DNA of 64,000 nucleotides, from positions 1,916,501-1,980,500 of the forward strand of contig NC_089864.1 of assembly GCF_036373705.1 (NCBI RefSeq), in the 5' to 3' direction. This document shows positions 26,641 to 37,282 of this stretch, piece after piece. Position numbers and translations under genes: made by a program. Each line of letters begins with the position of its first letter. Position 1 is the first letter of the stretch. The stretch comes from Amia ocellicauda (taxonomy: Eukaryota > Chordata > Actinopteri > Amiiformes > Amiidae). The notes under the pieces are model-generated. The model searched no databases. It was given only the letters and a program-made list of their open reading frames with translations, and was not told the DNA's origin.

Positions 26641-27085
26641 TTTAGTTGGTTACACGCATGTCTCAATACTGAATTTACTTTTTCAAATCTCTTCACACAG
26701 TTGCCATTACCAACATGCAGCGTAGCACAACAGTACATTTCACATCCACATCTAAAACTACCAAAACACTTCGTACATGTATGTCTCAAAATCAACTAAT
26801 TCTACCATAACACTAGCAAAGTTCTCTCCCAACAAGAACACTTTGTCACTCAGAACACAATCACCTAAAAATCACTAACAGGTAGCATTACTAGATGTAT
26901 CATATTGTATTTGAAATATCTTTGATATTTTACATACCAACATTCCTTTACAAAACAAGAATGTCCCTCTGTACTGTACAGAATGCACTGCAGTGTGTGT
27001 TACAGGAATCAGAAATGCTGCAATATGCGTCATGCTATATTTTTGCAGAGTAATTTCAAAATATACAAAATTAAATTATTCCAAT
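26641..27085. other. Intergenic, no gene seen
   Basis: AT-rich, with nothing recognised. It ends where the retroviral LTR begins. Confidence 0.35.
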
Positions 27086-27736
27086 TGTAAGAGAATTTGG
27101 GATTGCTTGGTTTTTCAGTCAGTCTAAATAAATAGTTGAACTGAAAACTCATAGTCAGTTGGTTTCTCTTTTAAGATTCTTTTTAGAGGGAAGATGCAGT
27201 CAAGTCACAGATGTGCAATAATCATTTATTTTGACAAAAATAGGAAACTAATATCATTCAATTATATTACTGAAAATAAGTAATATTAAGCTTCTGCTGG
27301 ATTACAGTAAGAAACAGATAATACCCATTTTCTTCTTTCTCCTCACAGTACAGCTTATAGGCCAGTCTGGTCAGGCAGGAAGCGGTGTGTCTCTCTCTGT
27401 CTCTCCTCTCCAGCTCTGTCTTGTCTCTCGTTGCAGGATGAAGAAGTTAAGAGAAACTCAAATTCTCTTTGTTTTCCCTTTTATAAGGTTTCCTTCCAAC
27501 CAATAGCATTTTGCCACCACCATGACTTGGGTGCCTTATGCTAAAGTAATTTAGAAGTGGGGGTCATTTTGAGTTTGGCTAGAAGCCAATCAGAGGACAG
27601 GTCCCTTTTGGTCTCTGGTCATAAAGATAGGGTTACCAGGGCTACCAGGGGCTACCAGGGCTACAAGGAGGAGATCTGTTTCCTCTACCAAACCAGATGG
27701 TATAGAAAAATACATTCTAACAAATAATATCTTACA
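27086..27736 (-). repeat. Retroviral-type LTR
   Basis: The 651-base element is bounded by a perfect 7-base inverted repeat TGTAAGA...TCTTACA with terminal TG...CA. Read on the minus strand it has CCTTATAAAAG (TATA box, 27478-27488) and AATAAA at 27225-27230, in the order expected for U3-R-U5. A purine-rich stretch (AAGGTGGGGAC) directly abuts its 5' end on the internal side, as a polypurine tract would. No matching 5' LTR is in the window. Confidence 0.65.
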
Positions 27737-28114
27737 GTCCCCACCTTGGGAGGGAAAAACATTCAACAGATGTTTGACCTTTCAGTAAATAATACAATAA
27801 TATAAAAAGAATGCAGACCAAAAACAAAACAAATTAAAACAGGAATTACAAAATACAAATAAACATTTAGTCAATGAGCCTGTTACATGTAGTTGTGAGG
27901 TAGATTGGATTTACCAAGCTTATTACATGAAACTAATGTCTCACGCCGAATGGTGATAACATCACTATAATAAGTACATATTAGAGGACATAGGTAATAA
28001 AACATACACATAGTAACAATTAACACAGATAAGAAAGTAGCACCTTTAAAAGCAAAATCCCACCAAGAATGCTTGTAAGTGATCTCCATATTTCCATCAG
28101 AAATCAAATGTGAT
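27737..28114 (-). mobile_element. Endogenous retrovirus remnant, internal 3' end
   Basis: This is the internal sequence next to the LTR, covering the polypurine tract and the last part of an env-like frame. The remaining provirus is absent: at about 28115 the sequence passes into a CR1-like LINE, so the provirus was truncated or interrupted there. Confidence 0.55.
27883..28107 (-). pseudogene. env-like C-terminal remnant
   Basis: An open frame of about 74 codons with one strong hydrophobic segment (about residues 21-43), followed by cysteines and a short polar tail. This matches the membrane-spanning end and cytoplasmic tail of a retroviral envelope protein. The call depends mainly on position directly upstream of the polypurine tract and LTR. 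The surface subunit and fusion region are not present, so it is a broken fragment. Confidence 0.5.
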
Positions 28115-29390
28115 GGAACATAAGAAAGTGTCCAGTTGAGAGGAGGCCATTCGCCCCATCGTGCTCATTTGGTGTCCATTAATAACTAAGTGATCCAAGG
28201 ATCCTATCCAGTCTGACTTTAAATGTTCACACATTTTCAGCTTCTACCACATCGCTGGGGAGTTTGTTCAGATTGTGAAAACTGTGTGAAGAAGTGTTAG
28301 GGCTAGGATATACAACATTTTCTTCCTCTTGATATTGTTTTGCACACTTCTATTAAACCATTTTGGCCACTGCTTTGTGGTCCTCAATTTGCTACGTTTT
28401 GGTACAGATTGCTCCTGAGCCTCAAGTAGTATATTCTTAAAATATACCCATCCATTTTCAACTGACTCTGTATCCAGTGTGCTCCAGTCTACCTCTTCTA
28501 AGTGCCGCCTTATACCTTCAAGGTTTGCTTTTCTAAAATTGTAGACTTGGACCTTGTTTTTTGAAAGAATGCCTCAAAGCTAACCATGTTGTGATCACAG
28601 CTTGCCATTGGTTCTCTAACTAGTGTCCCTCTGACTCTATCTTGGTCATTTGAAAATATCAAGTCAATGCCTGCACTCTCTCTGGTTGGTTCCCTGACAA
28701 ATTGAGTTAGAAAGCAGTCATTTATCATCTCAACCATTTCTGTTTCTGCTTCTGTAGTCCTGACTGGGCTTTCCCAGTGTGTTTGGGAAATTGAAATCCC
28801 CATTATAACAGCCACATCCTTGCTACATGCAGTCCTGATTACACTGTACAATGCAGCATCTTTCTGAATATCTGAGTTGGGTGGCCTGTAACACACTCCT
28901 ACCGCTAATCCTCCACATCTCTTGTCCAAGTTTCACCCACAAATATTATTTTCCTTACTGGGATCTAACTTGAGTTCTTCTGCCTCTTATAATGCTACCC
29001 CACCAGCTATTCAATTTTGCCTGTCTCTCCTAAACTGTGTGTATCCTTTGAACTTGTATTCATCCCTATAATTTTCTGTAAGCCATGTTTCTGTCACTCC
29101 TACGGCAGCACTGTGGCTTCTAGGTCTAACATCTTGTTCCTTATACTCCTGGCATTGAGGTACAAACACTTCAGGACTTTCCTACTAGCAGTTTCCCTTT
29201 GTTTCTTTCCTTAGAGGAACATCTCCCATTGTCAGAGCTCCCTGCCCCCCTGGTCCCTAGTTTAAAAGATTCTCAATTTCTCTGCACATATGCTCTCCCA
29301 ATGCATCAGCCCCCCTTCTGTTTAGATGTAGACCATCTGGTTTGTACAGGTCCCATCTATCCCAGAAGAAAGATCAATGCTCCATACATC
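28115..29390 (-). mobile_element. CR1-like LINE, internally deleted
   Basis: The minus strand shows a typical CR1 3' end (ACTTTCTTATGTTCC) at 28115-28303. This joins abruptly to the endonuclease region at 28330-28929, which encodes VGVCYRPPNSD, a degraded MGDFN-type block, EPTRESAGIDLIFSNDQDRV and CDHNMVSFEAF. The reverse-transcriptase core is absent. The part at 29020-29390 matches 6440-6800 of the CR1-like copy near the Ly6 duplication. Confidence 0.75.
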
Positions 29391-29935
29391 TACAGAAAGA
29401 GGAAGGGATGGAGAAAAACAAATAAGGCTAGACCGGGACAGAAAGTAGTACAAAGAGTAGAGACAGATGCTGTACTTTAAGATACACTACGGTAGTGAAC
29501 TGTATACCGCACTACTGTCCTGTGCACTGTATTGCCCCATTATACTGTACTTCAATATACTGCAGTTCACCGCACAATAGACTGTCACCATACTGTAATA
29601 AACTGGTCAATTACTTTAGTGTTTTACACTGTATTGTAATTTACTGTAGTTTACAATACTGTACTGCACTATTTTGTAATATTCTGCACTGTATTGCACT
29701 ACTATACTGTAGTCGAATCAGTCATATATGTTTTAGGAACAACTCTGCTTTGTATCATGCCAGTGCCTTCGGTGACACCAGGTGGTCATGGGTGAGAACA
29801 GGAGCAGAATTAAAAATCTGTGTACAACTTTTACCCCTGCACTGTCTGACTGACTGACAAACTGACACAATGACTGACACACTGATTTTTCTCTAATTTA
29901 CTCTCACACTCATTAATGGACTGCAACAGGCTATC

Positions 29936-29993
<58 letters not shown>

Positions 29994-30284
29994 ATAATAA
30001 TAATACTAATAATGTAAGAAGCCCAATGTAAAGTATCTGGAGTGTGGCAGTATGGTTTGCGTGACAAATTATTGGACACGTGTTACTGTGGCACTTTGCA
30101 GGTGAATATCAGTGCTGTTTTAGAGCTGGAGCAGTAGCAGTGATGTACTTGTCAGTCTAGCAGTCGAGTGCATCGGGAACAGTGTGAGAGGCAGCAGGTT
30201 AGTGGCTGAAGTGTAACACAGGTTTGTTGATGTGCATGACAGTGTTCTCACTCGAGTGATGCTTCACCAACACAAGACAGCGGC
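29391..30284. other. Downstream flank of MSH5
   Basis: Holds degenerate TACTGTA/TGTATTG motifs (29490-29710) and an (ACT)n-(AAT)n trinucleotide tract at about 29938-30003. No gene recognised. Confidence 0.4.
29938..30003. repeat. (ACT)n/(AAT)n trinucleotide microsatellite
   Basis: An uninterrupted run of ACT triplets followed by AAT triplets. Confidence 0.9.
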
Positions 30285-30302
30285 TCTGTGTTGAACAGGG
30301 AC

Positions 30303-30308
30303 TTTATT
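30303..30308 (-). promoter_or_regulatory. msh5: MSH5 polyadenylation signal
   Basis: Minus-strand AATAAA lies 166 bases downstream of the MSH5 stop codon, followed by a GT-rich stretch (GTGTTGGTG near 30270). It implies a 3' UTR of about 190 bases. Confidence 0.7.
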
Positions 30309-30474
30309 GTGGCCCGGCGTGAACACAGGCAGACCGGTCACTGCGGACATGCCAAGCTACTCAAACAAGAGGAGAGCGGGGGGCGGAGAGAGGAAGAAGG
30401 GGTCCAGACACGCGCTGAAGGAGTGACACACCGGCTCACAGTGCAGTGCAGCAGGCACAGTGCGCAGGGCCTCA

Positions 30475-32225
30475 CTACAGCGCGTGTCCGGCGGAGGGCA
30501 GCACCTCCTCGGTCATGTACCGCTGCAGATCCACCGAGGGGTCGTCCAGGTCCAGCCTGAGGAACTGCTCCACCACAGCCCGACACCTGAGAGAGAGAGA
30601 GAGAGAGAGAGAGGAGCTGGTGGAGATAAAAGAGCTGGTGCTGGCCAAGCTCACCACCTCCAACACCACAGAGCAGCTGACAGACCAGCTCAACAGAGTC
30701 CAACACAAGCACAAGGTCACAGTGAGGGAGCTGAGGGAGGAGGTGAGGGAGCTGCAGCAGGACAGGGAGGCCATGAGGAGGGAGCTGACGGCCCTGAGAG
30801 AGGAACTGCAATGCAGAGACAAGACAGTGCAGAGCCTGAGGGAGCAGCTATACAAACTCACTGCCCACAACAACCAGCCCTCAAGAAACCCAGCAGTGCA
30901 CACTGTGCAGAGCCCTCCCACTACAATGACACCCAGACATACTGACTCTCACACAGCACACCACTCACACACTGCACCCAACACAAACCCTGAACCCGAC
31001 ACACACACCGACCCAAACACACACAGTGCACCCAGCACACACACACACCCTGAGCCCGACACACACAGTGCACCCAACACACACACACCCCCTGACTCAG
31101 ACACACACACTGCATCCAGCACACACACACACCCTGAGCCCGAAACCACTCACAAAACCTGCGCACCCCACACACAGGCCGAACCAAACACAGATGAGAC
31201 CCCCTCACGCAGAAAGACTACCAGGAAGAAGAACACTGAAGTAGCCCTGCTGATAGACTCAAATGGCAAACTCATAAATGAGAGGCGGCTCTTCCCTGAT
31301 GGCAAGATCTCTAAGGTCTGGTGTCCGACCACAGAGAGGGCCATGCAGCAGCTGTTTGAGGAGAGCCTCGGCTCCCCCAGCCATATTATTATAAACACAG
31401 GCACAAACGACCTGAGGACCCAGCAGGACAAGGTGGCCAGCTCCATCAGAAGAGTGGTGGAGAGGGCCACCCAGACCTTCCCCCACGCCAAAATCATCAT
31501 CTCTACCCTGCTGCCCAGGAAGGACTTCTACCCCAACACCATCCACATGATCAACGCCGAGATCTCTCTGGGATGTGCTCTGATGCCAAATGTACACCTG
31601 GCACACCACCCCACTCTTGGGGCCCACAGCTTGTTTGACCACGTCCATCTCCACAAGCAAGCAGTGAGCGTCTTTGCAAAGACACTCAAAGAATTCGCCC
31701 TGGGTCGAAACCCAGCCAGCCCCCCATATGGCCACAGAAGGGTCTCCAGCACCCACATCACCCAGAACAACCCCGAGCCAACCAGGATAGCGGCCTCTGG
31801 GAGCCCCCGCCCTCCACCTGCACACCACCTTCCCCAGCCCGGACACCGCAGACCCCAGCCTGGATACGCCCGACCACAGGACAGCAGACCCAGAGTGGAG
31901 CCCATCCAGAACATGCACAAAGCAGTGCAGCAGCACAGCCAGCGCAACTACGCAGCAGTAATCAGCAGAGTGGCCGACACCGACACCGGGGAGCTACAGG
32001 AGATCCGACACCTCCTCAACCTCATCCGGACCCGACTGATGAGATAAGTAACTGTGCATAACAAAAAAACCACTGCAGGAGGTGACAAGCTATTACCACA
32101 TCCGAAAATCACCCCTGTATATATGTAGTTATATACTGATATATATGGACATATTTTCTAAAAATTATGTAGATATATGGATGCTTACATATATGTGTAT
32201 ATATGTATGAGGGTATATATGTAGA

Positions 32226-32256
<31 letters not shown>

Positions 32257-35200
32257 GTGTATAAGCGTATGTATATAAGAGTGTAAGTGAGGAGGGTTTT
32301 ATTTTATTTTTATTTATTCGTTTCCTATTTTTACATATCACCAGTATTACTATTTATTTATTTGTTTACTTTTCACCTCACACATTTCCAGATATATCTC
32401 ATTCCAAAGGAGTATATAAATTGATTAATTAGAGTAGAAAGAAATGCGATCCTTATCTATCACCATGTGGAACATCCAGGGCCTGGGCTCCTCAGTGTTC
32501 GGGCTGAAGAGCACAGACCCGGAGTTCAGAGAGAGAGTGAGAGACAAGGATGTCATCATCCTGCAAGAGACATGGTGTCGGGCAGACGTGTCCACTCACT
32601 GTCCCTCAGGCTACAGAGAGGTCATAGTGCCCTCCCTGAAGAAGCCCTCCGTCAGACACGGCAGGGACTCCGGGGGCATAATAATCTGGTACAAAGCAGA
32701 GCTCAGTTACTCCATACACCCCATCAAAACAGCAGAGTCACACATATGGCTTAAAATAAGCAAATCAATAATTTCTACACAAACCGATATGTTCCTGTGC
32801 ACCGTGTATGTTCCCCCCTCAGAATCCCCATATCACAATGAGGAGATCTTCCCCAACCTCCAGACTGAGGTCTGCCACTTCCAGGCCCAGGGAAGTGTGC
32901 TGATCTGTGGGGACCTGAACGCTCGGGCAGGCAGCCTGCCTGACTTCACCAGCACACAGGGAGACAGCCACATATTCGGCCACACACCCTTAAACACCCC
33001 CATCAGCTCCCTCAGACACAGCCACAACAGGGGAGTGAATAAAAACGGGCAACAATTACTGCAGCTCTGTCAGGGACTGGGCCTGTATATCGTGAATGGC
33101 AGGATCCGGGGGGACTCTCTGGGAAGATACACCTACAGCTCAGCTCTTGGCAGCAGCACGGTAGACTATGCCATCACAGACCTAGACCCCTTCTCTCTCA
33201 GTGCATTCACCTCTATCAGACCACAGCCAAATCACTGTGTTCCTGAAGAGGACAGAGCACAGCAGCAGCAAGCTGTACAGCCTCGGACACTCCTACAGAT
33301 GGGCTCCAGACAGCACACAAGAATACCAGAAAGCAATTAGCAATCAAGACATCCAATCACTAATACACACCTTTCTGGTCACCCCAAATCAACATAGTAA
33401 AGAAGGAATAAATCTGGCTATAAAAAACTTAAATCATATATTTGAAAAAGCAGCTTTACAGTCAAAATTGAAAATTAAAAAGAACATCCCAACAAAATAC
33501 AAAGAGGAGAATTGGTTTGATAAGGAGTGCAATACAATAAGGAAGGAACTGAGGAAACTATCAAACCAAAAGCACAGACAACCAGATAACCCAAATTTAC
33601 GCCTCAGTTACTGTGAAACACTCAAACATTACAAAAAAACCACTTAGATCAAAAAAAGAACAACACACTCGAAAGCAACTGACAATAATCGAGTCCATTA
33701 ACACAAACAGATTCTGGGAAAACTGGAAAAAACTAAATAAATCAAAGCCTGAAGAATTGGCCATTCAAAATGGAGATATTTGGAAAGACCACTTTGAAAA
33801 ACTTTATGAAAACATTCACCACACTGAGAAATCAGCTCAGCATGACATCAGCGTGGATCTAAAAAGAATGGAATTGGCATTTAAAGACACCCAGAATCCC
33901 CTGGACTCAACTATTACTGAGCAGGAGTTGCAGGAGAAGCTGCGCGCCCTGCTGCCCAGGAAAGCCTGTGGGCCTGATGGCATCTCCAACGAGATGCTGA
34001 AACACAGCAGCCCTGAGCTGCAGCAGGTCCTGCTACGGCTGTTCAACCTGGTGCTCAGTGTGGGCCACTTCCCTGACATCTGGAATAAAGGACTGATCAC
34101 CCCGATTCATAAGAGTGGAGACAAATTGGACCCTAATAACTACCGGGGCATCTGTGTGAGCAGTAACCTGGGGAAGGTGTTCTGCAGTATCATCAACGCC
34201 CGGATACTGGCCTTCCTTACCGAGCACAGTGTCCTGAGTAAGAGTCAGATTGGCTTCCTCCCAAATCACTGCACTACAGATCATATTTACACCCTACACA
34301 CCCTCATTGACAAACACGTCAACCAAAATAAAAATAAAATATTTGCTTGTTTCATTCAATCTGGCACGAAGGTTTATTTTACAAACTTCTCCAAAGTGGT
34401 GTAGGGGGTAAAACATATGACATCATCAAATCAATGTATACAGGAAACGAGTGCGGAGTTAAAATTGGCAATAAAAGAACAGAGTTCTTCACTCAGAGGT
34501 GTGGGGTGAGGCAGGGCTGCAGTCTGAGCCCAACGCTATTCAATATTTACATCAACGAATTGGCCACAATGCTGGAGCAGTCTGACGCCCCCGGCCTCAC
34601 CCTACATGACACAGAAGTCAAGTTCCTGCTCTACGCAGATGACCTGGTGCTGCTGTCGCCCACAGAGCAGGGGCTGCAGCAGAACCTGGCACTGCTGGAG
34701 CAGTACTGTCAGACCTGGGCCCTGGCAGTAAACATGAAAAAGACAAATATGATATTCCAGAAAAAGGCCAGGCCTCAGGGAAGTAGGTACCACTTCACTA
34801 TAGGAAACAGCACCATCGAACACTGCACCCACTACACATACCTAGGCCTCACACTCAGCTCAACAGGAAGCATCAACACGGCGGTGAAGACACAGAGAGA
34901 AAGCGCGCAGGGCCTTCTATGCCATAAAGAGACAAATTAGCATAAAAATACCTGTACAAATCTGGCTAAAAATATTTGAATCCGTAATCCAACCCGTTGC
35001 TCTCTATGGCAGTGAGGTGTGGGTTCCCCTCACAGGGCAGGAGTTTGCTCAATGGGATAAATACCCAACAGAAACCCTGCATGCAAAAATATCCTACAGG
35101 TGCAAAGGAAAACACCGAACAACGCATGCAGGGCAGAATTAGGCCAATACCCATTATTAATCAACATACACAAAAGAACAATTAAATTCTGGCTCCATCT

Positions 35201-37244
35201 AATAAACAGTGACACACACTCCTACCACCACAAGGCCCTGCAATGCCGAGAGCTGAACCCAGAGAGGAGCCCCCTCAGCCAGCTGGTCCGCAGGCTCACT
35301 GCACAGACACACACCGACACCGGCCAGCCTCAGGACAGCAACACACACATGCACACAATCAGAGTCAACCAAATTATCACACAGCACAAAGAAAACTACA
35401 TCACCCATTGGGAAACACACACACAAGCACAAAGTAAACTGCAGTGCTATCGGGCCCTAAAAAGACACTTCACATTGGCAGAATACCTTAAATTAATAAC
35501 GAACGAAAAACAGAAAAGGATCCTGACCAAATACCGGCTCAGTGAGCACAGCCTGGCCATCGAGACGGGCTAGCACAGGCAGACCTGGCTGCCCAGAGAG
35601 GACAGGCTGTGTCCCCACTGCCAACACAGAGAGGTTGAGACAGAGCTGCACTTTATTCTAAAATGTGAAAAATATGAACATTTACGAGCACAATTTTTCC
35701 CCAAGATAGCAGATCTCTATAAGAGATTTCCAGACCTGCCAGAATCAGAGACAGTGTCGATCCTACTGGCAGAGGAGACCAGCTGCATATTACTGGCAGC
35801 CCAGTATACAGCTGCCTGCCACAGCCTGAGGGACACAGTGGACACTCAGTCCACTCACACAGGGGACACCCCTGGACACAGGCAGTGACACCTATGCTAC
35901 ACCCAATTATTACTATCAATATCAATTTTATGTCTCTCTGAACTATGATTGAATTTTATTAATTGAAATTAATCAATTAATTGTTTTAAACTACATATTG
36001 TGTATTTATGTATGCAAATGTACATGTATATGTTCAAAACTGTTGATTGTCACCATTGCTTTGGCAATACTTATTTTTGGTCATGCCAATAAAGCACGTT
36101 GAATTTGAAAAATAAAATTGGAGAGAGAGAGGGAGAGGGAGAGAGAGAGGACCTCCTTTGGCAATAAAGTTTGTTGTGAATTTGAATTTGAGAGAGGAAG
36201 CGATCGAGTTCAATACAGACTGCTCTGCTCTCGCTCTCTCTCTCTCTCTCCCCCTCTCCCTCTCTCCACAGTGCCTGACCTGTCAGTTTGTTCCTCAGTA
36301 TCTGGTCTATCGATGCGCTTGATAGTTTTTCCTGATCTGTATAGCTCTGAAACCTGCAATAAAACACACATATACTCACACACATATGCACAGTGCACTT
36401 ACACTAAAATAACTCAAACACTGTACAGACAGAGAGACGGACACAGTCAAACACACACAATGAGACACACACATATACACTCTGCACTTACACGAAAATA
36501 ACTCAATCACTGCACTGACACAGACATACACACACACACGGACAGACCTCCACTGCCCTGTGCACCACGGTGGGGGGGAGGCCTGCGCGGCTGGCGATGT
36601 TGGCTGCATGGCTGGACTGACACACCCCCTCCTTCAGCTGGTAGAAAAACACCAACTCCTCCCCATCGACCACTGTCTCCAGAGTCTGTGCAACACAACA
36701 CACACAGCAGTGTACAATACACAGCACAGCACTGTACAATACACACAGCAGTGTATGGCAGTGTCAGGAGGTCAGTACGACAGGGTGTTACCAGGCAGGA
36801 GAGCAGGGGCGAGGGGGGGAGCAGCCCCAGCTTCAGGAGGCTGATGAAGTTGGTGGAGAGGAGCAGGTGGGGGCAGCGCTGGGGCCCCAGGGACAGCCAG
36901 TGTCTCACACACGCTGTCAGCAGAGACACACCGTCCACCTGAGGGAGTGGGAGGGAGAAAAGGAGAAGAGAGAGCGGAGAGGGGTGGAAGGGTGGGGAGT
37001 AACATTTTTACATTTACTCTGCCTCCATACCCCTCCCCCTCCTTCACTCTCTCTCCCTATACTCTCTCTCCGTTTTCTCTTTCCCTCTACTCTCTCACTC
37101 TCCCCCTACTGTCTCACTCTCTCACTCTACTCTTTCCCTCCACACTCTCTCTCTCTCTCACTGTATTGGTTCCCTTCCCAAACTCGTCAATCAGTGCCAG
37201 AGAGTTGCCAGTACTGTTGTTCAGTGCAAACGCCATCTGTGAGT

Positions 37245-37282
<38 letters not shown>

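Larger units (their letters stand above)
30614..36118 (+). mobile_element. Tx1/L1-like LINE, near full length, in MSH5 intron 23
   Basis: A 5.5-kb element inserted antisense to MSH5 within a (GA)n tract; GA repeats flank both ends (30588-30613 and 36119-36150). It has ORF1 (to 32047), an AT-rich inter-ORF spacer, ORF2 with endonuclease, reverse transcriptase and a C-terminal CCHC cluster, then AATAAAG (about 36090) and a GAATTTGAA-type tail. The two-ORF layout with endonuclease and CX2CX9HX4C fits the Tx1/L1 group. ORF2 is broken, so the copy is dead. The 5' end may be slightly truncated, because ORF1 has no Met until codon 54 after the junction. Confidence 0.9.

Noticed and set aside
30446-30613. 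Upstream start of LINE ORF1 inside antisense MSH5 exon 24
   Set aside because: This part is host exon and GA repeat, not LINE. The frame is open by chance, so the element's ORF1 must start after 30613.
36258-36391. Alternative reading frame through MSH5 exon 23 ([10 protein letters not shown])
   Set aside because: Only the other frame ([15 protein letters not shown]) joins in phase with exon 22 and exon 24 and leads into [13 protein letters not shown].
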